64,000 nucleotides of DNA from Watersipora subatra (GCF_963576615.1 NC_088708.1:59197196-59261195); one strand, 5' to 3'. Shown: positions 8,701 through 18,482, numbered from the stretch's first letter. Notes: generated by a model not told the origin, from the letters alone. Numbers and translations are program-made.

Positions 8701-9885
8701 TAAGAGGGGGGGTGATCCAAGACTTTGGTAGCCTTGCAAATCAACTATAGAGCAAGTAGCCCCTGTGTCCCATTGAAACATTGCATCATGACCATTGACA
8801 ACAGTTTTGATCCAAACCTTTCTATTGACTCGTTGGAAAAGATTATCTGAAACTGCATGTACTGAATGATAAGGTTCACTTGCATCAGTGAGCACACTTA
8901 ACACAGAGTTTTCAACTGTCCTAGCAGACTGTTCTGTCTGACTTTGTGTTGCTGTCTTAGCCATACAGACAGCCTCAATGTGACCTTTGACCTCACATTT
9001 CCTGCAGACAAATGCTCTGCAGGGACAATTTTTTCTGTCATGTTTAATGTAACAGCTAGGGCAAGACTTCAACATACCTGTGTTCTGTGCATTAGCTTGT
9101 TGCTTTCCAATGGTTTGTTGACCTCGGCGTGATCTTTGCTTGTACTGACCTGACATTTTGTTTACTGTGTCTTCGATAGCTGGAGAAGTTGTCTCCCCCT
9201 TGAGAATTTTATCGGTCTCCGTTGTCTTGATGAATGCTGTAGCCTTCTTAAGAACATCATTAAGAGAGGGATCAGCATCAAGTAGACACTGGCGACGTAC
9301 ATCAGCATGTGGCGTCTCTTTAGAGATTATGTCACGAATTTGTTCATCAACATAACTAGTGCCACAGCCTGTGCTTTTGCACGTGAAAGCACAGTGCCGT
9401 GCGAGTCCACGAAGTTCTGCAGCCCAATCAACATAGGACTGACCAGTCTTCATCTTACATTGAGAAAATTCAAATCTTGCTGCCTGAACATGTATGGTAT
9501 CTGCAAAGTGTTCATTAAGTTTCTCCGACAACTCAGTAAATGACTTGCTTGTAATATCCTCTGCGCCAAATAAGTTTGACAACAAGTCGTATGTCTCAGC
9601 TCCTACCCAAGATAGTAAGCATGCTCGTTTCTGACTGTCATCTACCACCCGATACACATTAAAGTGCTGATTGAAACGTTGAAGGTACTGGTTCCATTTT
9701 TCTTTACCCCTGTCGTATGCTTCAAACTTGGGTATGGCGACAGCTACTGGTATTGATGCAGCACTATCACTCTTGGTAGCTTCAAACAAGGAGATAAACT
9801 GCTTCTGTAGATCAGCATTTTGCTGCTGGAACTGTTGTTGCTGTTTCTGCATAGCATCGATCAAAGCTTTTATGTTAGGATCCAT
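5719..9885 (-). CDS. gag-pol: Gag-Pol polyprotein of Mag-like Ty3/gypsy element, copy 1
   Basis: One open frame of 1388 residues from the first ATG (MDPNIK...). The frame stays open 18 codons further upstream into the primer-binding region, but without an ATG. Domains in order: Gag with a Gln-rich N-terminal stretch; two zinc knuckles at ~275-307 (CPSCYIKHDRKNC, then CRKCEVKGHIEAVC); aspartic protease with DTGA at ~373; reverse transcriptase with YLDD at ~668-671; RNase H with TDAS at ~816; integrase with an HHCC zinc domain at ~1048-1084 and a D,D35E triad at about D1111, D1167, E1203; then a basic C-terminal tail. Gag and Pol share a frame, as in Steamer and other Mag elements, so mature proteins would come from protease cleavage. 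It would drive reverse transcription in cytoplasmic particles and nuclear integration. The frame looks whole. Whether it is expressed cannot be judged. Confidence 0.95.
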   Translation of the reverse strand: MDPNIKALIDAMQKQQQQFQQQNADLQKQFISLFEATKSDSAASIPVAVAIPKFEAYDRGKEKWNQYLQRFNQHFNVYRVVDDSQKRACLLSWVGAETYDLLSNLFGAEDITSKSFTELSEKLNEHFADTIHVQAARFEFSQCKMKTGQSYVDWAAELRGLARHCAFTCKSTGCGTSYVDEQIRDIISKETPHADVRRQCLLDADPSLNDVLKKATAFIKTTETDKILKGETTSPAIEDTVNKMSGQYKQRSRRGQQTIGKQQANAQNTGMLKSCPSCYIKHDRKNCPCRAFVCRKCEVKGHIEAVCMAKTATQSQTEQSARTVENSVLSVLTDASEPYHSVHAVSDNLFQRVNRKVWIKTVVNGHDAMFQWDTGATCSIVDLQGYQSLGSPPLLPVSTHLKAYGQSELQIKGQCSVSVKVGDVEKQNLKLLVVNTTQGSNLFGLDWSDKFGLSQQGLAILTQGSCDVTCTVTGSNPIGFRDKIAALSSKYSDVFKTGLGRCKKVKVPVRLKPGSTPSFSKPRVVPFSRRQAVKEELDRLVKAGVLEHVDFSDYAAPIVAVSKPNGRVRICGDFKMLNQQISIDQHPLPSLEELLEKLRGGVHFSKIDLADAYLQLELDDNAKKLCVINTQCGLFRYNRMCFGLASSPAQFQRCMDSMIADLPGVAAYLDDLIVTGSSESEHWSNLDKLLARLQEYGLRIQREKCEFFKNAVEYLGHIIDKNGKTPSNSAIEAIEQLPRPQNLQQLQAFLGKINYYGSYIADLSSKAAPLYKFLRENVEFDWTDECDKAFHVLKESVIKATKLTHFDQSKPLVLATDASNYGIGAVLLQEENGAERPLAHASKTLSVHQKNYSQIEKEALSIIYGVTKFRQYLYGRRFTLITDHKPLVAMFSPEKNIPVLTAQRLQRWALTLMAYQYDIRYKPTAQHGNADGLSRLPIGADPKFDHDEEKESIEVSHTIQEELDHGPLDDEAVKQETMKYTSLQIVKEWILNGLWRSKLTASYEHLRPYWNMRESLFVHGEAVLLQRDGTTRVVIPQALKSKVLDLLHTSHWGVERVKQLARRYAWWPSINADIEQLIKACEPCRICANDPAKTYQSWPSTQLPWEQTHLDYAGPFKGQMWLVCVDAHSRYPYVAMLDVGKTTSKDTIGVLRQIFVHEGLPRTIVTDNGPQFVSNEFDQFCTMHGIKHITSPAFHPASNGEAERFVQTLKQSVEKNCAGGEKIKTALQLFLTTYRCLPHPSLNWKSPAEVLHGRQPRNTLTLLKPIQNKKTLSPGQASSTSSRYEVDSLVYARNYSSGPKWIPGTIINKLGNILYAVRTDRGVWRRHANQLQARLQVNDTSTNDNIITASNDLNIQPAQSVPDDRPVQSPRYPTRNRRRPDYYDSSKF

Positions 9886-9931
9886 AGCAAGACAATAGAA
9901 AAATGCTGGCTGTGAGTCCACAATGTTCGTT

Positions 9932-9941
9932 CCTGACACCA
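9932..9941 (-). other. Primer-binding site, copy 1
   Basis: TGGTGTCAGG, starting 2 bases inside the 5' LTR. The first nine bases are complementary to the CCA end of animal tRNA-Leu of the TGACA-CCA type. It does not match the 3' end of the serine tRNAs of this array. Confidence 0.65.
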
Positions 9942-9943
9942 GT

Positions 9944-10128
9944 TGTTGTATTGTAGTTGTTGTATTGTATTATCACAATAAGTCTTGTATCACAGAAAAC
10001 ACAGCTAACAGGTAAGAAGCACATAAAGGAACTGACTTAGTTAGCAAGCCCATAGCTATGGGTTATTAGACAATTATGCGATTATAGCACAGCTAAAAGA
10101 AAGCTGACTGCACAGCTAATATGTAACA
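9944..10128 (-). repeat. 5' LTR of retrotransposon copy 1
   Basis: 185 bp, same ends and length as the LTR at 5491-5675. It would carry the Pol II promoter of the element. Confidence 0.93.
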
Positions 10129-10133
10129 GAAAC
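10129..10133 (+). repeat. Target-site duplication GAAAC, right
   Basis: Second half of the GAAAC duplication. The P-to-Q spacer resumes with CTCAAATCGCG. Confidence 0.93.
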
Positions 10134-10259
10134 CTCAAATCGCGAAACCGTTTTAACCTCTATATATGTAAATGCTTGAGAATAACTTGTTCTAATACTT
10201 ACTGTCTAGATATATAACGTTGACGAGTTCCGAACGATCAAACTTCATTTACAATTTAA

Positions 10260-10341
10260 GCAGTTGGGGTTGGTTGGTTGAGGCGATTGACTTGAAATCA
10301 ATTGGGCTGTGCCTGTACAGGTTCGAATCCTATCAGCTGCG
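10260..10341 (+). tRNA. tRNA-Ser(TGA)-like, class Q
   Basis: First tRNA after the retrotransposon, 131 bp from it. D-arm GTTGGTTGG (G8, G14), T-stem CCTAT mismatch. Confidence 0.55.
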
Positions 10342-10675
10342 ATGGTGCAAAGTTTTTTGGCTTCCAATGAATGATTTGAGCCTTGACGAAAATTTTCCAA
10401 AAAATGTTAGGCACCTACAATCACAACATTTAGGTTTTACGATCATTCATAGAATTCCGCAAGAGCAAAGTCTTTTATTACATATCAAAAGTTTTTGCGA
10501 TTACTTGGTTTTACATCCAGAGTTTTCCAAGTCGCTCAAACAAAATCGTTTAATGAAACATTAAATGTCGAAACCGTTTTAACTTTAATGTTTCAACATA
10601 GGTTGTCCTAATACTTACGGGCTAGATAAATAACGCTGTCGACTTGAGATCATACAAACATTATGCTGAACAGAA

Positions 10676-10757
10676 GCAGTTGTGGTCGAGTGGTTAAGGG
10701 GATTGACTCGAAATCAATTGGTCTCTGCCCGCTCAGGTTCGAATCCTGTCAACTGCG
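10676..10757 (+). tRNA. tRNA-Ser(CGA), class R variant
   Basis: D-stem 3' side is GGG and the T-stem begins TCAGG, giving one mismatch in each arm. Variable arm GGTC. Same subtype as 35142 and 38594. Confidence 0.82.
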
Positions 10758-11118
10758 ATGATGTAAAGCTTTTCGCATCTATTGGATGATTTGAACTTTA
10801 CTGAAATAGGTTCTTATAATGTGAATCTTGTTTTGTCACATCCGATTGGTGCTGCAAATGTTTATGGAACTTCACAAAAGCAGTCTTTTATTTTGTATCT
10901 CAAGTTTTTGCCAGTAGTGTGTTTTACATTCGTAGTTTCGATGATGGCTGGAACAAATATACGTGTTTCAATGATGGCGGAAATAAAATTGTAGGATGAA
11001 AGCTCAAATCTCGAAACCGTAGTAACTTAAACGTTTCAGAATAACTTGTTCTAATACTAACTGTCTAAATATATAATGTTGACAATTTCGGAACGATCAA
11101 TCTTCATTTAAAACGTAA

Positions 11119-11200
11119 GCAGTTGTGGTATAGTGGTTAAGGCGATTGACTTGAAATCAATTGGGCTGTGCCTGCACAGGTTCGAATCCTGTCAACTGTG
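11119..11200 (+). tRNA. tRNA-Ser(TGA), hybrid P>Q with foreign-looking A box
   Basis: Three adjacent bases differ from every sibling, turning the A box into TGGTATAGTGG, the form usual in tRNA-Gly, -Glu and -Asp. This breaks the 3-bp D-stem. The first acceptor pair is G-T. Confidence 0.8.
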
Positions 11201-11534
11201 ATGGTGCAAAGTTTTTTGGCTTCCAATGAATGATTTGAGCCTTGACGAAAATTTTCCAAAAAATGTGAGGAACACACAGTCACAACATTTAGGTTTAACG
11301 ATCATTCATAGAATTCCGCAAGAGCAAAGTTTTTTATTTCATATCAAAGGTTATTGCGATTACTTGGTTTTACATCCAGAGTTTTCATAATAGCTAAAAC
11401 AAAGTCGATCAATGAAACTTTAAATGTCGAAACCGTTGTAACTTTAATGTTTCAACATAGCTTGTCCTAATACTTACGGGCTAGATAAATAACGCTGTCG
11501 CCTTGAGATCATACAAACATTATGCTGAACAGAA

Positions 11535-11615
11535 GCAGTTGTGGTCGAGTGGTTAAGGCGATTGACTAGAAATCAATTGGGCTCTGCCCGCACAGGTTCG
11601 AATCTGTCAACTGCG
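11535..11615 (+). tRNA. tRNA-Ser(AGA), class R, 81 nt
   Basis: One base is missing from the T-stem 3' side (GAATCTGTC rather than GAATCCTGTC), so the T-arm and B box are damaged. Likely inactive. Confidence 0.7.
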
Positions 11616-11978
11616 ATGATGTAAAGCTTTTCGCATCTATTGGATGATTTGAACTTTACTGAAATAGGCTCTTATAAAGTAAATCTCGTTTTGTCACATT
11701 CGATTGGTGTTGCAATTATTTATGGAACTTCACAAAAGCAAAGTCTTTTATTTTGTATCTCAAGTTTTTGCCAGTTGTGTGTTTTACATTCCTAGTTTCG
11801 ATTATGGCTGGAACAAATATACGTGTTTCAATGATGGCGGAAATAAAATTGTAGGATGAAAGCTCAAATCTCGAAACCGTTGTAATTTAAACGTTTCAGA
11901 ATAACTTGTTCTAATACTAACTGTCTAAATATATAATGTTGACAATTTCGGAGCAATCAATCTTCATTTAAAACGTAA

Positions 11979-12060
11979 GCAGTTGTGGCCGAGTGGTTAA
12001 GGCGATTGACTTGAAATCAATTGGGCTATGCCCGCACAGGTTCGAATCCTGTCAACTGCG
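11979..12060 (+). tRNA. tRNA-Ser(TGA), class P
   Basis: Intact gene, first of the 1730-bp module, with T6 terminator. Confidence 0.96.
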
Positions 12061-12402
12061 GCGATGTAAAGTTTTTTGCGTCCAATAGATGATTTGAGCT
12101 TTGCTGAACACAGTTCAGATCAAAAGAGGCGCATACAATCACAACAGTTCGGTTTTCGATTATTCATGGAGCTTCCGGTGAGCATGGTCTTTCATGTTGC
12201 ATCTCTAGTTTTTACGACAAGGTGGTTTTACATTCATCGTTTCAATGACTGTGCAAACGAAATTGTATAAGGAAACCTCAAATCGCGAAACCGTTTTAAC
12301 CTCTATATATGTAAACGCTTGAGATTAACTTGTTCTAATACTTACTGTCTAGATATATAACATTGACGACTTCCGAACGATCAAACTTCGTTTACAATTT
12401 AA

Positions 12403-12484
12403 GCAGTTGGGGTCGGTTGGTTGAGGCGATTGACTTGAAATCAATTGGGCTGTGCCCGCACAGGTTCGAATCCTATCAGCTGCG
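12403..12484 (+). tRNA. tRNA-Ser(TGA)-like, class Q
   Basis: Second gene of the 1730-bp module. Q D-arm (G8, G14), T-stem CCTAT mismatch, B box intact. Confidence 0.58.
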
Positions 12485-12818
12485 ATGGTGCAAAGTTTTT
12501 TGGCTTCCAATGAATGATTTGAGCCTTGACGAAAATTTTCCAAAAACTTTGAGGCACCTACAATCACAACATTTAGGTTTTACGATCATTCATAGAATTC
12601 CGCAAGAGCAAAGTCTTTTATTTCATATCAAAAGTTTTTGCGATTACTTGGTGTTACAGCCAGAGTTTTCAAAGTAGCTCAAACAAAGTCGTTTAATGAA
12701 ACATTAAATGTCGAAACCGTTTTAACTTTAATGTTTCAACATAGGTTGTCCTAATACTTACGGGCTAGATAAATAACGCTGTCGACTTCAGATCGTTCAA
12801 ACATTATGCTGAACAGAA

Positions 12819-12900
12819 GCAGTTGTGGCCGAGTGGTTAAGGCGATTGACTCGAAATCAATTGGGCTCTGCCCGCACAGGTTCGAAACCTGTCAACTGTG
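12819..12900 (+). tRNA. tRNA-Ser(CGA), class R
   Basis: Third gene of the module. T-loop TTCGAAA and a G-T first acceptor pair; otherwise sound. Confidence 0.9.
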
Positions 12901-13263
12901 ATGATGTAAAGCTTTTCGCATCTATTGGATGATTTGAACTTTACTGAAATAGGTTCTTATAATGTGAATCTTGTTTTGTCACATTCGATTGGTGTTGCAA
13001 ATATTTATGGAACTTCACAAAAGCAAAGTCTTTTATTTTGTATCTCAAGTTTTTGCCAGTAGTGTGTTTTACATTCGTAGTTTCGATGATGGCTGGAACA
13101 AATATACGTGTTTCAATGATGGCGGAAATAAAATTGTAGGATGAAAGCTCAAATCTCGAAACCGTTGTAATTTAAACGTTTCAGAATAACTTGTTCTAAT
13201 ACTAACTGTCTAAATATATAATGTTGACAATTTCGGAACAATCAATCTTCATTTAAAACGTAA

Positions 13264-13345
13264 GCAGTTGTGGCCGAGTGGTTAAGGCGATTGACTCGAA
13301 ATCAATTGGGCCCTGCCCGCACAAGTTCGAATCCTGTCAACCGCG
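13264..13345 (+). tRNA. tRNA-Ser(CGA), hybrid P>R
   Basis: P flank upstream, R flank downstream (T4). Variable arm GGGCCCTGCCC. T-stem A-C mismatch (ACAAG) and acceptor A-C mismatch (CAACCGC). Confidence 0.82.
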
Positions 13346-13708
13346 ATGATGTAAACCTTTTCGCATCTATTGGATGATTTGAACTTTACTGAAATAGGTT
13401 CTTATAATGTGAATCTTGTTTTGTCACATTCGATTGGTGTTGCAAATATTTATGGAACTTCACAAAAGCAAAGTCTTTTATTTTGTATCTCAAGTTTTTG
13501 CCAGTAGTGTGTTTTACATTCCTAGTTTCGATGATGGCTGGAACAAATATACGTGTTTCAATGATGGCGGAAATAAAATTGTAGGATGAAAGCTCAAATC
13601 TCGAAACCGTTGTAATTTAAACGTTTCAGAATAACTTGTTCTAATACTAACTGTCTAAATATATAATGTTGACAATTTCGGAGCAATCAATCTTCATTTA
13701 AAACGTAA

Positions 13709-13790
13709 GCAGTTGTGGCCGAGTGGTTAAGGCGATTGACTTGAAATCAATTGGGCTATGCCCGCACAGGTTCGAATCCTGTCAACTGCG
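13709..13790 (+). tRNA. tRNA-Ser(TGA), class P
   Basis: Second module copy of 11979; intact. Confidence 0.96.
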
Positions 13791-14132
13791 GCGATGTAAA
13801 GTTTTTTGCGTCCAATAGATGATTTGAGCTTTGCTGAACACAGTTCAGATCAAAAGAGGCGCATACAATCACAACAGTTCGGTTTTCGATTATTCATGGA
13901 GCTTCCGGTGAGCATGGTCTTTCATGTTGCATCTCTAGTTTTTACGACAAGGTGGTTTTACATTCATCGTTTCAATGACTGTGCAAACGAAATTGTATAA
14001 GGAAACCTCAAATCGCGAAACCGTTTTAACCTCTATATATGTAAACGCTTGAGATTAACTTGTTCTAATACTTACTGTCTAGATATATAACATTGACGAC
14101 TTCCGAACGATCAAACTTCGTTTACAATTTAA

Positions 14133-14214
14133 GCAGTTGGGGTCGGTTGGTTGAGGCGATTGACTTGAAATCAATTGGGCTGTGCCCGCACAGGTTCGAA
14201 TCCTATCAGCTGCG
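14133..14214 (+). tRNA. tRNA-Ser(TGA)-like, class Q
   Basis: Second module copy of 12403. Confidence 0.58.
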
Positions 14215-14548
14215 ATGGTGCAAAGTTTTTTGGCTTCCAATGAATGATTTGAGCCTTGACGAAAATTTTCCAAAAACTTTGAGGCACCTACAATCACAAC
14301 ATTTAGGTTTTACGATCATTCATAGAATTCCGCAAGAGCAAAGTCTTTTATTTCATATCAAAAGTTTTTGCGATTACTTGGTGTTACAGCCAGAGTTTTC
14401 AAAGTAGCTCAAACAAAGTCGTTTAATGAAACATTAAATGTCGAAACCGTTTTAACTTTAATGTTTCAACATAGGTTGTCCTAATACTTACGGGCTAGAT
14501 AAATAACGCTGTCGACTTCAGATCGTTCAAACATTATGCTGAACAGAA

Positions 14549-14630
14549 GCAGTTGTGGCCGAGTGGTTAAGGCGATTGACTCGAAATCAATTGGGCTCTG
14601 CCCGCACAGGTTCGAAACCTGTCAACTGTG
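14549..14630 (+). tRNA. tRNA-Ser(CGA), class R
   Basis: Second module copy of 12819. Confidence 0.9.
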
Positions 14631-14993
14631 ATGATGTAAAGCTTTTCGCATCTATTGGATGATTTGAACTTTACTGAAATAGGTTCTTATAATGTGAATC
14701 TTGTTTTGTCACATTCGATTGGTGTTGCAAATATTTATGGAACTTCACAAAAGCAAAGTCTTTTATTTTGTATCTCAAGTTTTTGCCAGTAGTGTGTTTT
14801 ACATTCGTAGTTTCGATGATGGCTGGAACAAATATACGTGTTTCAATGATGGCGGAAATAAAATTGTAGGATGAAAGCTCAAATCTCGAAACCGTTGTAA
14901 TTTAAACGTTTCAGAATAACTTGTTCTAATACTAACTGTCTAAATATATAATGTTGACAATTTCGGAACAATCAATCTTCATTTAAAACGTAA

Positions 14994-15075
14994 GCAGTTG
15001 TGGCCGAGTGGTTAAGGCGATTGACTCGAAATCAATTGGGCCCTGCCCGCACAAGTTCGAATCCTGTCAACCGCG
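14994..15075 (+). tRNA. tRNA-Ser(CGA), hybrid P>R
   Basis: Second module copy of 13264. Confidence 0.82.
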
Positions 15076-15438
15076 ATGATGTAAACCTTTTCGCATCTAT
15101 TGGATGATTTGAACTTTACTGAAATAGGTTCTTATAATGTGAATCTTGTTTTGTCACATTCGATTGGTGTTGCAAATATTTATGGAACTTCACAAAAGCA
15201 AAGTCTTTTATTTTGTATCTCAAGTTTTTGCCAGTAGTGTGTTTTACATTCCTAGTTTCGATGATGGCTGGAACAAATATACGTGTTTCAATGATGGCGG
15301 AAATAAAATTGTATGATGAAAGCTCAAATCTCGAAACCGTTGTAATTTAAACGTTTCAGAATAACTTGTTCTAATACTAACTGTCTAAATATATAATGTT
15401 GACAATTTCGGAACAATCAATCTTCATTTAAAACGTAA

Positions 15439-15520
15439 GCATTTGTGGCCGAGTGGTTAAGGCGATTGACTTGAAATCAATTGGGCTATGCCCGCACAGG
15501 TTTGAATCCTGTCAACTGGG
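15439..15520 (+). tRNA. tRNA-Ser(TGA), class P, altered acceptor
   Basis: Starts the third module copy but differs from 11979 and 13709: acceptor GCATTTG against CAACTGG (mismatches at pairs 1-72 and 4-69) and T-loop TTTGAAT (C56 lost). Doubtful as a working gene. Siblings are at 31289, 45540 and 58931. Confidence 0.7.
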
Positions 15521-15862
15521 GCGATGTAAAGTTTTTTGCGTCCAATAGATGATTTGAGCTTTGCTGAACACAGTTCAGATCAAAAGAGGCGCATACAATC
15601 ACAACAGTTCGGTTTTCGATTATTCATGGAGCTTCCGGTGAGCATGGTCTTTCATGTTGCATCTCTAGTTTTTACGACAAGGTGGTTTTACATTCATCGT
15701 TTCAATGACTGTGCAAACGAAATTGTATAAGGAAACCTCAAATCGCGAAACCGTTTTAACCTCTATATATGTAAATGCTTGAGAATAACTTGTTCTAATA
15801 CTTACTGTCTAGATATATAACATTGACGACTTCCGAACGATCAAACTTCATTTACAATTTAA

Positions 15863-15944
15863 GCAGTTGGGGTCGGTTGGTTGAGGCGATTGACTTGAAA
15901 TCAATTGGGCTGTGCCCGCACAGGTTCGAATCCTATCAGCTGCG
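15863..15944 (+). tRNA. tRNA-Ser(TGA)-like, class Q
   Basis: Third module copy of 12403. Confidence 0.58.
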
Positions 15945-16278
15945 ATGGTGCAAAGTTTTTTGGCTTCCAATGAATGATTTGAGCCTTGACGAAAATTTTC
16001 CAAAAACTTTGAGGCACCTACAATCACAACATTTAGGTTTTACGATCATTCATAGAATTCCGCAAGAGCAAAGTCTTTTATTTCATATCAAAAGTTTTTG
16101 CGATTACTTGGTGTTACAGCCAGAGTTTTCAAAGTAGCTCAAACAAAGTCGTTTAATGAAACATTAAATGTCGAAACCGTTTTAACTTTAATGTTTCAAC
16201 ATAGGTTGTCCTAATACTTACGGGCTAGATAAATAACGCTGTCGACTTCAGATCGTTCAAACATTATGCTGAACAGAA

Positions 16279-16360
16279 GCAGTTGTGGCCGAGTGGTTAA
16301 GGCGATTGACTCGAAATCAATTGGGCTCTGCCCGCACAGGTTCGAAACCTGTCAACTGTG
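16279..16360 (+). tRNA. tRNA-Ser(CGA), class R
   Basis: Third module copy of 12819. Confidence 0.9.
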
Positions 16361-16723
16361 ATGATGTAAAGCTTTTCGCATCTATTGGATGATTTGAACT
16401 TTACTGAAATAGGTTCTTATAATGTGAATCTTGTTTTGTCACATTCGATTGGTGTTGCAAATATTTATGGAACTTCACAAAAGCAAAGTCTTTTATTTTG
16501 TATCTCAAGTTTTTGCCAGTAGTGTGTTTTACATTCGTAGTTTCGATGATGGCTGGAACAAATATACGTGTTTCAATGATGGCGGAAATAAAATTGTAGG
16601 ATGAAAGCTCAAATCTCGAAACCGTTGTAATTTAAACGTTTCAGAATAACTTGTTCTAATACTAACTGTCTAAATATATAATGTTGACAATTTCGGAACA
16701 ATCAATCTTCATTTAAAACGTAA

Positions 16724-16805
16724 GCAGTTGTGGCCGAGTGGTTAAGGCGATTGACTCGAAATCAATTGGGCCCTGCCCGCACAAGTTCGAATCCTGTCAA
16801 CCGCG
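16724..16805 (+). tRNA. tRNA-Ser(CGA), hybrid P>R
   Basis: Third module copy of 13264. Confidence 0.82.
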
Positions 16806-17168
16806 ATGATGTAAACCTTTTCGCATCTATTGGATGATTTGAACTTTACTGAAATAGGTTCTTATAATGTGAATCTTGTTTTGTCACATTCGATTGGTGT
16901 TGCAAATATTTATGGAACTTCACAAAAGCAAAGTCTTTTATTTTGTATCTCAAGTTTTTGCCAGTAGTGTGTTTTACATTCCTAGTTTCGATGATGGCTG
17001 GAACAAATATACGTGTTTCAATGATGGCGGAAATAAAATTGTATGATGAAAGCTCAAATCTCGAAACCGTTGTAATTTAAACGTTTCAGAATAACTTGTT
17101 CTAATACTAACTGTCTAAATATATAATGTTGACAATTTCGGAACAATCAATCTTCATTTAAAACGTAA

Positions 17169-17250
17169 GCATTTGTGGCCGAGTGGTTAAGGCGATTGAC
17201 TTGAAATCAATTGGGCTATGCCCGCACAGGTTCGAATCCTGTCAACTGCA
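17169..17250 (+). tRNA. tRNA-Ser(TGA), hybrid P>R, discriminator A
   Basis: GCATTTG acceptor (one mismatch) and A at base 73. Its R 3' flank ends the 1730-bp module series. Confidence 0.75.
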
Positions 17251-17613
17251 ATGATGTAAAGCTTTTCGCATCTATTGGATGATTTGAACTTTACTGAAAT
17301 AGGTTCTTATAATGTGAATCTTGTTTTGTCACATTCGATTGGTGTTGCAAATATTTATGGAACTTCACAAAAGCAAAGTCTTTTATTTTGTATCTCAAGT
17401 TTTTGCCAGTTGTGTGTTTTATATTCGTAGTTTCGATGATGGCTGGAACAAATATACGTGTTTCAATGATGGCGGAAATAAAATTGTAGGATGAAAGCTC
17501 AAATCTCAAAACCGTTGTAACTGTAATGTTTCAACCTCGCTTGACCTAATACTTACGGGCTAGATAAATAACGCTGTCGACTTGAGATCATTCACACATT
17601 ATGCTGAACAGAA

Positions 17614-17695
17614 GCAGTTGTGGCCGAGTGGTTAAGGCGATTGACTAGAAATCAATTGGGCTCTGCCCGCACAAGTTCGAATCCTGTCAACTGCG
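17614..17695 (+). tRNA. tRNA-Ser(AGA), class R
   Basis: T-stem A-C mismatch (ACAAG); otherwise standard. Last tRNA of D1. Confidence 0.87.
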
Positions 17696-18058
17696 ATGAT
17701 GTAAAGCTTTTCACATCTATTGGATGATTTGAACTTTACTGAAATAGGTTCTTATAATGTGAATCTTGTTTTGTCACAATCGATTGGTGTTGCAAATATT
17801 TATGGAACTTCACAAAAGCAAAGTCTTTTATTTTGTATCTCAAGTTTTTGCCAGTAGTGTGTTTTACATTCGTAGTTTCGATGATGGCTGGAACAAATAT
17901 ACGTGTTTCAATGATGGCGGAAATAAAATTGTAGGATGAAAGCTCAAATCTCGAAACCGTTGTAACTTAAACGTTTCAGAATAACTTGTTCTAATACTAA
18001 CTGTCTAAATATATAATGTTGACAATTTCGGAACAATCAATCTTCATTTAAATTGTAA

Positions 18059-18140
18059 GCAGTTGTGGCCGAGTGGTTAAGGCGATTGACTTGAAATCAA
18101 TTGGGCTATGCCTGCACAGGTTCGAATCCTGTCAACTGCG
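18059..18140 (+). tRNA. tRNA-Ser(TGA), class P
   Basis: First tRNA of D2; copy of 34-115. Confidence 0.96.
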
Positions 18141-18482
18141 GCGATGTAAAGTTTTTTGCGTCCAATAGATGATTTGAGCTTAGCTGAACACGGTTCAGAT
18201 CAAAAGAGGCGCATACAATCACAACAGTTTGGTTTTCGATTATTCATGGAGCTTCCGGTGAGCATGGTCTTTCATGTTGCATCTCCAGTTTTTACGACAA
18301 GGTGGTTTTACATTCATCGTTTCAATGACTGCGCAAACGAAATTGTATAAGGAAACCTCAAATCGCGAAACCGTTTTAACCTCTATATATGTAAATGCTT
18401 GAGAATAACTTCTTCCAATACTTACTGTCTAGATATATAACGTTGACGACTTCCGAACGATCAAACTTCATTTACAATTTAA

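Larger units (their letters stand above)
5491..10128 (-). mobile_element. Ty3/gypsy LTR retrotransposon, Mag-like, copy 1
   Basis: 4638 bp, oriented on the - strand, with 185-bp LTRs (TG...CA ends), a 5-bp target-site duplication, primer-binding site, polypurine tract and one long gag-pol frame. No envelope gene is seen. Two CCHC-type zinc knuckles in Gag, a single fused frame, very short LTRs and a tRNA-Leu-like primer site resemble the Mag lineage (SURL, Steamer). It looks whole. The two LTRs are about 98% alike by eye, suggesting a fairly young insertion that nevertheless predates the 18-kb duplication. It sits 215 bp after one tRNA and 131 bp before the next. Confidence 0.95.
11979..17168 (+). 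repeat. 1730-bp four-tRNA unit, three tandem copies
   Basis: Copies are 11979-13708, 13709-15438 and 15439-17168. Each carries P(TGA), Q(TGA), R(CGA) and P>R(CGA) in that order. Copies 1 and 2 look the same base for base in the stretches I compared. Copy 3 begins with an altered P tRNA (15439). A single copy of the same module remains in D2 from 30004, merging into U1 at 31289. Confidence 0.95.
1..18025 (+). repeat. Segmental block D1 (18,025-bp period)
   Basis: Every tRNA and the retrotransposon from base 1 to about 13.3 kb reappear exactly 18,025 bp downstream. The stretch holds 31 tRNA copies and the LTR element. The part from about 13.3 to 18.0 kb, which includes the second and third 1730-bp repeats, has no counterpart at the same offset in D2. 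The left edge lies outside the window, so the full block could be longer. Confidence 0.95.
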
